From Nocardia blacklockiae (GTDB lineage: Bacteria > Actinomycetota > Actinomycetes > Mycobacteriales > Mycobacteriaceae), in NCBI RefSeq assembly GCF_015477355.1, contig NZ_JADLRJ010000020.1, positions 1 to 64,000 on the forward strand: a DNA stretch of 64,000 nucleotides. Reading direction: 5' to 3'. How positions within the stretch are numbered: position 1 is the first letter of the stretch; the number at the start of each line of letters is the position of its first letter. Both the position numbers and the translations under genes were made by a program. Under the pieces are notes generated by a model, which made no database searches, was not told the origin of the DNA, and was given only the letters and a program-made list of their open reading frames with translations. This document shows, piece by piece, positions 32,126-43,174 of this stretch.

Positions 32126-33538
32126 GTGCGAAGCGGCAGCCGGCGATCCCCGCGCAGCGAGCACGACCGAGGGACAGTCACCGAACACGGCGCGCCAGCG
32201 CGCCGACCCGTGCGCGCCCGCGCGGCCCGGCGGATGGGCGCGGTGCTCGGCGCCTGCGGCCTGCTCGCGCTGACCGCGTGCGGCAGCACCACGCTGGACG
32301 ACATCAAGGTGGGCCCGGGCAAGGGCTGGCCGGTGGCCTACCACGACGCCCGCAACAGCGGCGCCAGTCCCGTCACCGGGTCCCGGCATCTGGTCGCGAG
32401 CTGGACCAGGCCGCTGGGCGGCCCCGCGGCGACGCCCACCGTCATCGGGCCGGGCGGGCAGCTGTTCGTCACCACCCGGATCGCCACCGACTGCGTCGGC
32501 ACCCCGGGCGCGACGGGCGCGATCTTCTCCTTCCAGATGCCGACCGGCCGCAAGCGGTTCTGCAATGCGATGGGGCCGGACGTGGCGGCCGCGGGCGCGG
32601 CGGTGGACGGGCTGGACAACGTCTACGTCGGCGACAACGGCGGCCTGTTCGCGTTCAACGCGCTCGGGCAGCCGCGCTGGCGGACCCCGGTCGCGGGCGT
32701 GCCGATCTCGGTGCAGTTCACCAGCGACGGCAACGTGCTCTCGGTGACCCAGTCCGGCCAGATCGATGTGATGGACCGGCAGACCGGGAACCTGGCCTCG
32801 GCCACGTTCCAGGTGCTCGGCGAGCCCGATCTCCTGCGTCAGCCCGAGCTGCCGCGGCCGCCGGACGGCCAGGGCGTCGGCGACTGCGCCGCGGGCGGGC
32901 CGCAGTGCCCGGTCGCGAATGTCTCGGCGCTGGAACAGAACTCCGGTCGCTTCTACGTCACCGTCCGCAAGCCGGGCGCGGCGAACGCGGCGCTGGTCGC
33001 GCTGCGCTACGCCGACCATCGGATCCAGCAGGAGTGGAGCGTCGACGTCCTCACCGACGGCAGCGCCACCAGCCCGACCCTCGCCGCCGACGGCGACACG
33101 GTCTACGCCGGCGACAACAGCGGCCGATTGCTGGCGATCGACGCGGCCGACGGGCACACCAAATGGACGCAGCCGCTGGGCTTCTCGCCGCAGGGCGCGG
33201 TCTCGGTGCGGGACGGCCTGCTGATCCCGGGCGGCGACGAAGGTCACCTGCTGGCGCTGCGCGACAAGGGCGACAATGCCGAGATCGCCTGGGAGCGCAA
33301 GGATCTGCACCTGCGCGGGCGGCCGGTGCAGACGGCCGGCGACACGGGCTACGCGGTCGCCCCGATCGGCGACGCGCTGAACCTGGTCACCTTCGACACC
33401 ACCGACGGCAACACCCTGGCCTCCGCCCCGCTCCCGGGCGCACAGGGCACCACGGTCGGCACCGCCGTGAGCGCCAAGGGCGACGTGGTCGTGACGTCCC
33501 GCATCGGCGAACTGTTCGCGTTCAAGCCGGACGTGTAG
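32126..33538 (+). CDS. Beta-propeller (PQQ-like) lipoprotein, Rv3035-like
   Basis: The product has an Arg-rich N-terminus, a hydrophobic core and a lipobox LTAC, so it is an exported lipoprotein. The mature ~400 residues form PQQ/WD-type propeller repeats (VYVGDNGGLFAFNALGQPRW, VYAGDNSGRLLAIDAADG and similar blades). It has no catalytic signature; a scaffold role at the cell surface is likely. The GTG at 32126 has GGGAG 8 bases upstream. ATGs at 32090, 32111 and 32234 are alternatives, so the N-terminus is uncertain. It corresponds to Rv3035 by order. Confidence 0.85.
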   Translation: MRSGSRRSPRSEHDRGTVTEHGAPARRPVRARAARRMGAVLGACGLLALTACGSTTLDDIKVGPGKGWPVAYHDARNSGASPVTGSRHLVASWTRPLGGPAATPTVIGPGGQLFVTTRIATDCVGTPGATGAIFSFQMPTGRKRFCNAMGPDVAAAGAAVDGLDNVYVGDNGGLFAFNALGQPRWRTPVAGVPISVQFTSDGNVLSVTQSGQIDVMDRQTGNLASATFQVLGEPDLLRQPELPRPPDGQGVGDCAAGGPQCPVANVSALEQNSGRFYVTVRKPGAANAALVALRYADHRIQQEWSVDVLTDGSATSPTLAADGDTVYAGDNSGRLLAIDAADGHTKWTQPLGFSPQGAVSVRDGLLIPGGDEGHLLALRDKGDNAEIAWERKDLHLRGRPVQTAGDTGYAVAPIGDALNLVTFDTTDGNTLASAPLPGAQGTTVGTAVSAKGDVVVTSRIGELFAFKPDV

Positions 33539-33588
33539 GGCGCGGGCGTCGCGGCGGGGAAGTCAGCGGTGCCAGTGTGTCGGCCGAG

Positions 33589-34860
33589 TCAGCGCGCCGG
33601 TGGGGTCTCGCAGAGGAAGACCGTCGCGGTGCGGCCGATTCTGGTGATCACCAGGGTGAAGGGTTGGGCGCCACGGGGTTTGAGCCGGGCGCGCAGGGCG
33701 TCCGGGTCGAGATCCACGCCGCGGGTGAGGATTTCCAGCGGGCCGCAGTCGCGGCGGTGTAGTTCGGCGCGCAGTGGCTTCTCGCGGAAGTCGAAGCGGT
33801 CCAGGACGCGGAAACCGCGCACGCCCGCGGGGACGCTGTCGCCGGTCAGGTAGGCGATCCGGGGATCGAGTTGCCAGAGACCGTGTTTCGCGGCGTAGTG
33901 GCGCACCAGACCGGCGCGCACCACCGCGCCGTCCGGGTCGATGATCCACTCCCCGGGTGCGCGCTCGGGAATGTCGTCGGCTTCGGCGTCGGTGAGACTC
34001 CACCCGGACCCGTCGGACCTCAGCACCGTGGCCCGCCGCGTGATCCCGGGTTCGGTGAGCCCCGCCGACCACAGACACGCCTCCCGCACCGCCCCATCCA
34101 ACGAGACGACCTCGACCTCTCCCTCCCAGACCATCCCGGAAGCAGCCGAACGCCCCGTCCCCGCCGCACCCGCGTCTCCCGTACCGGGTAGGCGGGGCAC
34201 GGGATGTGCGGATGCGGAACCGCGGGGAGCGAAGCTGTCGAAATCCAAACCGGGAGCGCACTTTACGACCAGGTCGCGGCCGCGGTAGGCGTCGAGGAGG
34301 TCCGGCAACGGGGGTTGTAGCTTGGCGGGGTCGTGGGTGCGGCGGCCGTCGGCGCGGCGGGCCGGATCGGCGATCACGACGGTGCCGGTCGTGCACGGAA
34401 TCAAGGCGTCGGCGCGGGCCAGCAGCACGTTGCCCGCCTCGGACAGGTTGTGGGCGGCCATGGCCAGCCGGACCTCGTCGAGGTCGCTGCCGATCACGGC
34501 CGGGCAGACCTCGTGCAGCGCAACCAGTTCCGCGCCGATCGAGCAGGTCACGTCGTGCACGGCCCGGCCCGCCAGCCGCCGGGCGCGATGGCGCGCCACC
34601 GCACTCGGCGTCGCCTGTTGCAGCGCGTCGTCGGTGTACAGCCACTCCCCCGGCCGATCGAGTTTGGCGGCCGCGCGCCGGCGCAGGCGCACGGTTTCCA
34701 CCAGCGCCGCCGTCCGCTCGCCGTATTCGCGGTGCACCCGTTGCAGGTCACCGACCAGCGAGGCCGACGTCAGCGCGTGCCGGTCGACCGCGGCCAGCGC
34801 GAGAACCCCTGCGGCACTGCGCAAGTACTCGACATCGGCACGGGAGAAGCGATAGCCCAC
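33589..34860 (-). CDS. Class I SAM methyltransferase with THUMP-like C-terminal domain (Rv3037c-like)
   Basis: The 423-residue protein has an N-terminal helical part, a methyltransferase core (VHDVTCSIGAELVAL, IGSDLDEVRLAMAAHNL, VIADPARRADGRR with the DPAR motif) and a C-terminal THUMP-like segment (LEILTRGVDLDPDALRARL, FTLVITRIGRTATVFLC). The family has been proposed both as a nucleic-acid methyltransferase and, for Rv3037c, as an MGLP methyltransferase; the THUMP-like end favours RNA. The start is GTG at 34860, 12 bases after the upstream methyltransferase stop. Confidence 0.85.
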   Translation of the reverse strand: MGYRFSRADVEYLRSAAGVLALAAVDRHALTSASLVGDLQRVHREYGERTAALVETVRLRRRAAAKLDRPGEWLYTDDALQQATPSAVARHRARRLAGRAVHDVTCSIGAELVALHEVCPAVIGSDLDEVRLAMAAHNLSEAGNVLLARADALIPCTTGTVVIADPARRADGRRTHDPAKLQPPLPDLLDAYRGRDLVVKCAPGLDFDSFAPRGSASAHPVPRLPGTGDAGAAGTGRSAASGMVWEGEVEVVSLDGAVREACLWSAGLTEPGITRRATVLRSDGSGWSLTDAEADDIPERAPGEWIIDPDGAVVRAGLVRHYAAKHGLWQLDPRIAYLTGDSVPAGVRGFRVLDRFDFREKPLRAELHRRDCGPLEILTRGVDLDPDALRARLKPRGAQPFTLVITRIGRTATVFLCETPPAR

Positions 34861-34872
34861 CGACTGCGAGCA

Positions 34873-35850
34873 CTACTTCCCGGCGGCGGCGGGCTTCACG
34901 CCCGTGATCATGGCGTTGTAGAAGAAGCGGCGCGGGACCACGTGCTTGAGGACGCGCTCGTCGAGCCAGCTCAGCCCGAGCCAGGCCCGGTACTGCGCGA
35001 TCCGGTAGCGCCAGGTGAGCTTCTCGGCGGGCACGGCGGCCTCGAAGGTGCGCACCGGCCAGCCCCACAGGGCGGCGGCGAACTCCTCGGTCTCCGCGTG
35101 CACCTGGGTCGCGCCGGCCGAGCGGGCGATCATCTCCAGTTGCGCGGGATCGAAGGTGTGCAGGTCGACCACGGCCTCCAGCGCGGCCGCCCGCGAGGAC
35201 TCGTCGAGTTCCTCCTGCGGCCGCCGCCACTCGCTCAGGAACGGCAGCTTGGTGACCTCGGTGGTGACCTTCCAGGTGACCTGCCCGAGCTTGCGCGCGT
35301 ACAGGTTGCCCACCGTCGTCGGCTCACCGGCGAAGACGAACCGTCCGCCCGGCTTGAGCACCCGCAGGCATTCCTTCAACGCCAGCTCCACGTCCGGAAT
35401 GTGGTGCAGCACCGCGTGTCCGACGACGAGGTCGAAGGTGTCGTCCTCGTACGGGATGGTCTCGGCGTCGGCGACCCGCCCGTCCACCTCGAGGCCGAGG
35501 TGCTCGGCGTTGCGCAGCGCCACCTTCACCATGCCCGGGGACAGATCGGTGACCGAGCCGCGCTTCGCGACCCCGGCCTGCATCAGGTTCAGCAGGAAGA
35601 ACCCGGTGCCGCAGCCGAGCTCGAGGGCCCGCTCGTAGGGCAGCGGCGCGTTCGGCGCGACGGCGTCGAAGCGGCCCCGGGCGTAGTCGATGCAACGCTC
35701 GTCGTAGGAGATCGACCACTTGTCGTCGTAGGTCTCCGCTTCCCAGTCGTGATACAGCACCTGGGCCAGCTTGTTGTCGGCAAGCGCCGCCTGGACCTCC
35801 GCCTCGGTGGCGTGCGGGTTCGGCGCGGGGTCGTCAGGACGTGCGGTCAT
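34873..35850 (-). CDS. Class I SAM-dependent methyltransferase (Rv3038c-like)
   Basis: The 325-residue protein has a long N-terminal extension (YHDWEAETYDDKWSISYDERC), motif I ALELGCGTGFFLLNLMQAG, motif II VTDLSPGMVKVAL, motif IV DLVVGHAVLHHIPDVE and LRVLKPGGRFVFAGEP, and a C-terminal helical region. The substrate is unknown; a lipid or MGLP role is possible from the neighbourhood. It lies between the echA17-like and THUMP-like genes on the same strand with short gaps, so this is one operon. Confidence 0.9.
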   Translation of the reverse strand: MTARPDDPAPNPHATEAEVQAALADNKLAQVLYHDWEAETYDDKWSISYDERCIDYARGRFDAVAPNAPLPYERALELGCGTGFFLLNLMQAGVAKRGSVTDLSPGMVKVALRNAEHLGLEVDGRVADAETIPYEDDTFDLVVGHAVLHHIPDVELALKECLRVLKPGGRFVFAGEPTTVGNLYARKLGQVTWKVTTEVTKLPFLSEWRRPQEELDESSRAAALEAVVDLHTFDPAQLEMIARSAGATQVHAETEEFAAALWGWPVRTFEAAVPAEKLTWRYRIAQYRAWLGLSWLDERVLKHVVPRRFFYNAMITGVKPAAAGK

Positions 35851-35887
35851 GGTCCGCTAGCGTACTCGAGCGATCACGACGCGGAAA

Positions 35888-36652
35888 TCAGCGGCCCACG
35901 AATTCGGCGGATCCCGGACCGGCCGCCGAATAAGAACGTGTTCCTATGCTGCGGTCTTCGGTCTCGAACAGCTCCGACCACTCGGTGCGGGCGCGATCGT
36001 GGCCGTGCGTACCGGCCTCGAAGACCCGCTTGGCCGCGGCCAGCGCCCGCGCGGGACCGGCGGTGAACTGCCGGGCCCAGGCCAGCGCGGCGGTGTAGAC
36101 GTCGTCGGGGGCGACCACCTCGTCGACCAGGCCGAGCGCCGTCGCCTCCTCGGGTCCCACGAACCGGCCGGTGTACACCAGGTCCTTGGCGCGGGCGGGA
36201 CCGATCAGCAGGCTCAACCGGCGGATGCCGGCGAGCGGGATCAGGCCCGCCCGGATCTGCGGGAGCCCGAGCTTCACGTTGTCGCCGATGATCCGCCGAT
36301 CCGCGCCCAGGGCCAGTTCCAGCCCGGCGCCGAGGGCGTAGCCGCTGATCGCGGCGACCGTCGGCTGCGGCAGCCGGGCCAGGCAGCCGAGCGCGCGCTG
36401 CAGGTCGCCCGCCAGCGCCCCGGCCTGCTCGGCGGACAATCGCGCCAACTCGGCCAACTCGTCCCCGGCGCTGAACACGCGCTCGTCCCCGTAGACGACG
36501 ACCGCCCGCACCCCGGGGTCCGCGGCGATCCGATCGGCGGCCGCGGCCAGTTCCAGCGCCGACTGCACGTCGATCAGGTTCAACGGCGGCCGCGCGAAGC
36601 GCAGCACGGCGACACCCGCCTCGGCGCGGTCCACGGTCACATATTCGGCCAC
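35888..36652 (-). CDS. echA17: Enoyl-CoA hydratase/isomerase family protein (EchA17-like)
   Basis: The 254-residue crotonase-fold protein keeps oxyanion-hole segments (VFSAGDELAEL and GYALGAGLELALG). At the catalytic Glu of the usual PEI segment it has LGLPQIRAG, with Gln in that place, and near the second Glu it reads AKDLVYTG, with Asp. It may therefore be a hydratase with altered chemistry, an isomerase or a hydrolase. The start is GTG at 36652. The order (Nudix, this, methyltransferase) agrees with Rv3040c-Rv3038c. Confidence 0.87.
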   Translation of the reverse strand: MAEYVTVDRAEAGVAVLRFARPPLNLIDVQSALELAAAADRIAADPGVRAVVVYGDERVFSAGDELAELARLSAEQAGALAGDLQRALGCLARLPQPTVAAISGYALGAGLELALGADRRIIGDNVKLGLPQIRAGLIPLAGIRRLSLLIGPARAKDLVYTGRFVGPEEATALGLVDEVVAPDDVYTAALAWARQFTAGPARALAAAKRVFEAGTHGHDRARTEWSELFETEDRSIGTRSYSAAGPGSAEFVGR

Positions 36653-36677
36653 GGGGCAGGAGCCTACTGGGCGGTCC

Positions 36678-37520
36678 TCAGTCCCGCCGCCGCGAGCCCT
36701 GCAGGCGGGCGGCGTCGGGCACGTCGGCGAAGTAGCGGTCGTTATCCGGGAACTCCAGCCGCGGCTTGCCGTCGCGGGTGCCCAGCACCGGCTGGATCGG
36801 CTCGATGACGGCCTCCACGGCGAGAATGTCGGCGGTGGAGGCGAATTCGCCGAGCGCCACGAGTTGCGACCAGGTCGGCGGCAGCAGCACGTCGCTGCCC
36901 GCCCGCCAGCGGTCCAGGGATTCGGCGGGGGTGCGCCAGGCCACCTCGTGCGCCTCGGAGGTCGCGCCGTCCGCGCGCTGGCCCGCCGGCAGCACCGCGA
37001 CGAAGAAGCGGGTGTCGTAACGCCGTTCCTCCACCACCGGCGTCACCCAGTTGGCCCACGGCCGCAGCAGATCCGCGCGCAGCACCAGATTCGCGTCGGC
37101 GAGGAACGACCCCAGCGACAGCTCGCGGCGTTCGAGTTGCCCGCGCGCCGCGCGGTAGGCGGTGGTGTCGGAGACGACGGTGTCGGCGGTCGGTCCCGCC
37201 AGCAGCACCCCGCACTCCTCGAAGGTCTCGCGCACCGCGGCGCACACCAGCGCCTGGGCCCGCGCCGCGTCGGTCCCGAAGCGCCGGCCCCACCACGCCG
37301 GATCCGGTCCCGCCCAGGCGATTTCGGCCTGCGCGTCGGAGGGGTCCACACCGCCGCCGGGAAAGACCGTCATCCCGGCCGCGAACGCCATCGCCTGCAC
37401 ACGGCGCTGCATGAACACCTCGGGGCCGGTGGCCCCGTCACGCACCAGCATCACCGTGGACGCGTCCTTGACCGGCGGCGTCGAATCGGGCTCGGCAACA
37501 GTCTCGCTCACATCTCGCAC
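36678..37520 (-). CDS. Nudix hydrolase, NUDT19-like (Rv3040c-like)
   Basis: A 280-residue Nudix protein. The Nudix box is split by an insertion: MTVFPGGGVD at about residue 50, then after roughly 37 residues the helix RETFEECGVLL that holds the metal-binding Glu residues. This long-loop arrangement is the NUDT19/RNF type that acts on CoA esters or nucleoside diphosphate derivatives. It lies 25 bases upstream of the echA17-like gene, consistent with a CoA-linked role. The start is GTG at 37520, with a second in-frame GTG three codons later. Confidence 0.9.
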   Translation of the reverse strand: MRDVSETVAEPDSTPPVKDASTVMLVRDGATGPEVFMQRRVQAMAFAAGMTVFPGGGVDPSDAQAEIAWAGPDPAWWGRRFGTDAARAQALVCAAVRETFEECGVLLAGPTADTVVSDTTAYRAARGQLERRELSLGSFLADANLVLRADLLRPWANWVTPVVEERRYDTRFFVAVLPAGQRADGATSEAHEVAWRTPAESLDRWRAGSDVLLPPTWSQLVALGEFASTADILAVEAVIEPIQPVLGTRDGKPRLEFPDNDRYFADVPDAARLQGSRRRD

Positions 37521-37601
37521 CCTAACGCCCGCTTGGTGTCACCGCTCGCCGCGAGGTATACCCCGTACGATTGGTGCCCGCCGTCCTGCCGGTGGCACGG
37601 G

Positions 37602-38492
37602 TCAGGCGCGGCGGTGGCGGCCGAAACGATGTGAGCGACGGGCGAAGTAGCGGCCGTCGATGCGGTCCAGGGTGATGGACTGGCGGAACGCCTCGCTGAG
37701 GTTCTCGGCCGTGACCACGTCTTCCAGCAGCCCCTGGGCGACCACGGTGCCCTCGTTCAGCAGCAGGGCGTGGGTGAAACCGGGCGGGATCTCCTCGACG
37801 TGGTGGGTGACCAGCACCGTCGCCGGGGCATCGGGGTCGGCGGCCAGATCGCCCAGCTTCTCGACCAATTCCTCGCGGCCGCCGAGGTCCAGGCCCGCGG
37901 CCGGTTCGTCGAGCAGCAGCAGCTCCGGATCGGTCATCAGGGCCCGCGCGATGAGCACCCGCTTGCGCTCGCCCTCCGACAGGGTGCCGTAGGCACGGTC
38001 GGAAAGGTGTTCGGCGCCCAGGCTTTCCAGCATGTCGATGGCGCGGTCGGTGTCGACGTCGTCGTACTCCTCGCGCCAGCGGCCGATCACGGCGTAGCCC
38101 GCCGAGACCACCAGGTCACCGACCTTCTCGTCGAGCGGCACCCGGCTGGCCACCGCCGCCGACGACATCCCGATGCGCGGGCGCAACTCGGTGATGTCGG
38201 TGCGGCCGATCACCTCGCCGAGCAGGTTGGCCGTGCCCGAGGTCGGATGCACCTCGGCGGCGGCCATCCGCAGCAGCGACGTCTTGCCGGCGCCGTTGGG
38301 GCCGAGCACGACCCAGCGTTCGTCTAGTTCGACCTGCCAGCTGACGGGACCCACCAGGGTGTGGCCCGAGCGCCGGACAGTCACCTCGTTGAAATCGATG
38401 AGCAGATCGGGATCCGGTTGCGGCACGGGCTCCATCTTGGCCCACGCCCGCGAACCGTTGCCAACGTGGTCTGTTTGCACGATAAGTGTCAT
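37602..38492 (-). CDS. ABC transporter ATP-binding protein (Rv3041c-like)
   Basis: A 296-residue ATPase: Walker A VLGPNGAGKTSL, signature LSEGERKR, Walker B ELLLLDEPAAGLD and the switch His VTHHVEEIP. The signature and EEIPPGFTHALLL resemble ModF/YheS-like soluble ATPases rather than import subunits. The ATG at 38492 overlaps the stop of a small membrane ORF by ATGA, which decides the start over an ATG at 38435. No classical permease is adjacent, so the small membrane protein may be its partner. Confidence 0.85.
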   Translation of the reverse strand: MTLIVQTDHVGNGSRAWAKMEPVPQPDPDLLIDFNEVTVRRSGHTLVGPVSWQVELDERWVVLGPNGAGKTSLLRMAAAEVHPTSGTANLLGEVIGRTDITELRPRIGMSSAAVASRVPLDEKVGDLVVSAGYAVIGRWREEYDDVDTDRAIDMLESLGAEHLSDRAYGTLSEGERKRVLIARALMTDPELLLLDEPAAGLDLGGREELVEKLGDLAADPDAPATVLVTHHVEEIPPGFTHALLLNEGTVVAQGLLEDVVTAENLSEAFRQSITLDRIDGRYFARRSHRFGRHRRA

Positions 38493-38656
38493 AGTCGGCC
38501 GCGCGGCCGTCCGCGCGCCAAATCGGTGTCGGAGCGCTGTGATTCGGGACTCCTGCCCGGACGCGGGCGCGGCGCGCGAAACAGGCGGCCCAGCAGCAAC
38601 GCCACCGGAACCGAGCACACGACCCAGATGCCGAGCACTATCCACAGTGTCGTCAT
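38489..38656 (-). CDS. Small membrane protein coupled to the ABC ATPase, 55 residues
   Basis: The product begins MTTLWIVLGIWVVCSVPVAL, one membrane helix (about 3-24), then a basic, Pro/Arg-rich tail of 30 residues that should lie in the cytoplasm. GGAGGTG precedes the ATG at 38656 at good spacing. Its TGA overlaps the ATG of the ATPase (ATGA), the strongest sign that it is real and co-translated. I know no family. Confidence 0.6.
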   Translation of the reverse strand: MTTLWIVLGIWVVCSVPVALLLGRLFRAPRPRPGRSPESQRSDTDLARGRPRGRL

Positions 38657-38733
38657 ATCCGTCGCACCTCCGCGAGTCGTGTCCCGATACTGCCGCAATC
38701 CCGCCGCCACGTCGACCGGTCGGCGCAGGTGCG

Positions 38734-39501
38734 TCAGGCCGCCGGCGCCGGGACCGCGATCACCGTGATCGATCCCGGGGCCACCTCCGTGAACCCGGCG
38801 TCGCGCACCGCGGTCGCCGTGCCCTGCCGGACCCGGTCGCACAGCGTGGACCACTGTTGCGGCGTCGCGTCGCGCACCGAGCACCGGAAACCGCGTCGCG
38901 ACCACGCGTACGCCTGTTCCACCGGCAGCGCGCCGGCCAGCAGCATGCTCGCGTGCCCGACCTGTGCGGCGGCCTTGCCCACAGTCATACCCAGTTCCGA
39001 ATTCACCCATAGCACCGGAAGTTCCGGATCTGCCGGGCCCGGGTCGTCGGCCGCCAGGTCGGTGCCTCCGATCTGCAGTTTCCGGATGCGCGGGTCGATA
39101 TCACCGACCGGTCCGGGCACCAGGGCCCGGGCTTGCGCGCCGCCGATCTCGACGGTCACGCCGTCGACATCACCCGCCGCCAGCCACTGCGCGCCGCGCG
39201 CCCGCCGCGCTACCTTGCGGATTCGCGAGCGTTTCCACGCGAGATAGCGCGCCTCCCACTCGCCGTCCGGACCCACCCGCGGGTCCAGGCACAGCTCGAC
39301 CACGGCGGTGGCCGCGGCCGCCAGCAGCGCGCTGCGCGGCGGCGGATCGGCCTTGGGGAGGTGCAGCACCATCTGCATCGCCTGCACCAGCGCCGGGTCG
39401 TCGGGGTCGCCACCGCCGCCGTAGCCCTGCGCCAATTCCGCGTGGCGGGCACGGAAACCCGCGTCCAGCCCCCACGTCACGGCGTCGGTAGATTCCGTCA
39501 T
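38734..39501 (-). CDS. Peptidyl-tRNA hydrolase PTH2-like protein
   Basis: The 255-residue protein has an N-terminal helical region of about 130 residues and a C-terminal domain with the PTH2 signature (VLWVNSELGMTVGKAAAQVGHASML, then a long GFRCSVRDATPQQWSTL segment). PTH2 enzymes release peptides from peptidyl-tRNA; the actinobacterial long form is poorly studied. GGGGAG lies 7 bases before the ATG at 39501. It sits between serB and the small membrane/ABC pair and has no counterpart that I recall in the M. tuberculosis order. Confidence 0.75.
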   Translation of the reverse strand: MTESTDAVTWGLDAGFRARHAELAQGYGGGGDPDDPALVQAMQMVLHLPKADPPPRSALLAAAATAVVELCLDPRVGPDGEWEARYLAWKRSRIRKVARRARGAQWLAAGDVDGVTVEIGGAQARALVPGPVGDIDPRIRKLQIGGTDLAADDPGPADPELPVLWVNSELGMTVGKAAAQVGHASMLLAGALPVEQAYAWSRRGFRCSVRDATPQQWSTLCDRVRQGTATAVRDAGFTEVAPGSITVIAVPAPAA

Positions 39502-39828
39502 CCGCGGGCTCCCCGTGTGCCCGCGGCGGCGATACCCGGTGCAGCCAACCAACTCTCCGATCACGTGTGGGTAACTGGGCCAGCCTATCGCCGGTGGGCG
39601 AACGACCCGCTACTGCAGCGGCGGCAGCGGGGCGGAAATTCCCGGCGGGAACACGAGCAACCTCCGGGCAGACTTCGCTGCCAGGCGGCCCGGGCGGCCC
39701 GGCGAACGTCGTAGCGATCTTGCGGCTAACCTGTTCGGCCGCAACCGTTTCGAGTGATGCGGCTGCGTACACCCAGTGGCGGGCACGTCGGCAAAGTACG
39801 CGCGGTCCGGGTCGAGCGGCCCGCGGGA
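39502..39828. other. Intergenic region upstream of the PTH2-like gene
   Basis: This 327-base gap lies between the serB stop and the start of the PTH2-like gene, both on the minus strand. It should contain the promoter of the PTH2-like gene. I see no supported ORF, RNA gene or strong hairpin; open frames across it are antisense extensions of neighbours. Confidence 0.4.
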
Positions 39829-41184
<1,356 letters not shown>

Positions 41185-41257
41185 TCAGGTCGACCCGGAC
41201 ACCACGGCGGCCACCCGCGACCGGGTGGCCGGTATCACTCGGCCCGGAAACCGAAAC

Positions 41258-41286
41258 GCGGCGGCCGTCGGGTCGACGGCCGCCGC
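41258..41286 (-). terminator. Hairpin terminator after ctaD
   Basis: A perfect 12-base stem (41258-41269 with 41275-41286) and a GGGTC loop lie 15 bases past the ctaD stop. On the minus strand it is followed by GTTTCGGTTT, a moderately T-rich tract. It separates ctaD from serB. Confidence 0.65.
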
Positions 41287-41300
41287 GGCTTCGAACCCGA

Positions 41301-43037
41301 CTAGCTGGAAACCTTGTCCAGCTCCTTGACGTGGTGGGACTTCGAGCCCCAGCCGACGTGGGCCTCGGCCCGCATCCGCTCGATCATGTGCGGGTAGTGC
41401 AGCTCGAACGCCGGACGCTCGGACCGGATGCGCGGCAGCTCGTAGAAGTTGTGCCGCGGCGGCGGGCAGGTGGTGGCCCACTCCAGCGAGCTGCCGTAAC
41501 CCCACGGATCGTCCACGGTGACGACCTCGCCGTACCGGTAGCTCTTGAAGACGTTCCAGATGAACGGCAGCGTCGAGGCGCCCAGGATGAACGCGCCGAT
41601 GGTGGAGATGGTGTTCAGCATCGTGAACCCGTCGGTGGGCAGGTAGTCGGCGTAGCGCCGCGGCATGCCCTCCGCGCCCAGCCAGTGCTGCACCAGGAAG
41701 GTGGTGTGGAAGCCGACCATGGTCGCCCAGAAGTGCCACTTGCCCAGGCGCTCGTCCATCATGCGGCCGGTCATCTTCGGGAACCAGAAGTAGATACCCG
41801 CGAAGGTGGCGAACACGATGGTGCCGAACAGCACGTAGTGGAAGTGCGCGACCACGAAGTACGAGTCGGACACGTGGAAGTCCAGCGGCGGGCTGGCCAG
41901 GATGACACCCGACAGACCACCGAACAGGAAGGTGACCAGGAAGCCGACGGAGAACAGCATCGGCGACTCGAAGGTCAACTGCCCCTTCCACATCGTGCCG
42001 ATCCAGTTGAAGAACTTCACACCGGTCGGGACCGCGATGAGGAACGTCATGAACGAGAAGAACGGCAGCAGCACGGCTCCGGTGGCGTACATGTGGTGCG
42101 CCCACACTGCGATCGACAGCGCCGCGATGCCCAGGGTGGCGTAGACCAGCGTGGTGTATCCGAAGATCGGCTTGCGGCTGAACACCGGGAAGATCTCGGA
42201 CACGATGCCGAAGAACGGCAGCGCGATGATGTACACCTCGGGGTGGCCGAAGTACCAGAACAGGTGCTGGTAGAGCAGCGCGCCGCCGTTGGCCGGGTCG
42301 TAGATGTGGCCGCCGAGGTGGCGGTCGTAGGCCAGTGCCATCAGCGCGGCGGTCAGGATCGGGAAGGCCAGCAGCACCAGCACGCTCGTGACGGCGATGT
42401 TCCAGGTGAAGATCGGCATCCGGAACAGCGTCATGCCGGGGCAGCGCAGGCAGACCACGGTGGTGAGCATGTTGACGCCACCGAGGATGGTGCCCAGACC
42501 GGACACGGCCAGACCCATGATCCACAGGTCGGCGCCGACGCCGGGGGCGTGCACGATGTCCGACAGCGGGGTGTAGGCGGTCCAGCCGAAATCGGCCGCG
42601 CCGCCCGGGGTGATGAAGCCCGCGGTGGCCATCGTCGCGCCGAACAGATACAGCCAGTAGCTGAAGGCGTTCAGGCGCGGGAAGGCGACGTCGGGCGCGC
42701 CGATCTGCAACGGCAGCACGATGTTGGCGAAGCCGAACACGATCGCGCTCGCGTAGAACAGCAGCATGATCGTGCCGTGCATGGTGAACAGCTGGTTGAA
42801 CTGCTCGGGAGACAGGAACTGCAGGCCCGGACGCGCCAGCTCGCCACGCATCAGCAGCGCCATCACGCCGCCGATCATGAAGAACGACATCGCCGTCACC
42901 AGGTACATCACACCGAGCACCTTGGGGTCGGTGGTGGTGACCGCCTTGTAGATGAACGACCCCTTCGGCCCCAGACGTGGTGGGTACGGCCGAGTCGCTT
43001 CCAACTTCGGGACTGGCTGGGGCTCTACAGCAGTCAC
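41301..43037 (-). CDS. ctaD: Cytochrome c oxidase subunit I (aa3 type)
   Basis: The 578-residue protein has twelve membrane helices and the marks of heme-copper oxidase subunit [33 protein letters not shown] (CuB His and the cross-linked Tyr), WAHHMYATG, and [17 protein letters not shown] (heme and CuB ligands). It is the catalytic subunit of the bcc-aa3 respiratory supercomplex in the membrane. The start is GTG at 43037 with GGAGG close upstream. It is divergent from the fecB-like gene, as in Rv3043c/Rv3044. Confidence 0.96.
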   Translation of the reverse strand: MTAVEPQPVPKLEATRPYPPRLGPKGSFIYKAVTTTDPKVLGVMYLVTAMSFFMIGGVMALLMRGELARPGLQFLSPEQFNQLFTMHGTIMLLFYASAIVFGFANIVLPLQIGAPDVAFPRLNAFSYWLYLFGATMATAGFITPGGAADFGWTAYTPLSDIVHAPGVGADLWIMGLAVSGLGTILGGVNMLTTVVCLRCPGMTLFRMPIFTWNIAVTSVLVLLAFPILTAALMALAYDRHLGGHIYDPANGGALLYQHLFWYFGHPEVYIIALPFFGIVSEIFPVFSRKPIFGYTTLVYATLGIAALSIAVWAHHMYATGAVLLPFFSFMTFLIAVPTGVKFFNWIGTMWKGQLTFESPMLFSVGFLVTFLFGGLSGVILASPPLDFHVSDSYFVVAHFHYVLFGTIVFATFAGIYFWFPKMTGRMMDERLGKWHFWATMVGFHTTFLVQHWLGAEGMPRRYADYLPTDGFTMLNTISTIGAFILGASTLPFIWNVFKSYRYGEVVTVDDPWGYGSSLEWATTCPPPRHNFYELPRIRSERPAFELHYPHMIERMRAEAHVGWGSKSHHVKELDKVSS

Positions 43038-43174
43038 TGATCCTCCATTAGGTATGGCCTGGTAGCTGGTTGTCTCTCGACAATGCGCTACGACGCATCG
43101 TAAACCGTGCTGTCACACCGCATCGCGCCCGGTCCTACTCTCTGTCGTAATCGATTGTGTGTACCCTTCCCCGC

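Noticed and set aside
41331-43040. A 569-codon plus-strand frame opposite ctaD
   Set aside because: The minus strand encodes an unmistakable cytochrome oxidase subunit I. The plus frame has no hydrophobic or domain pattern.
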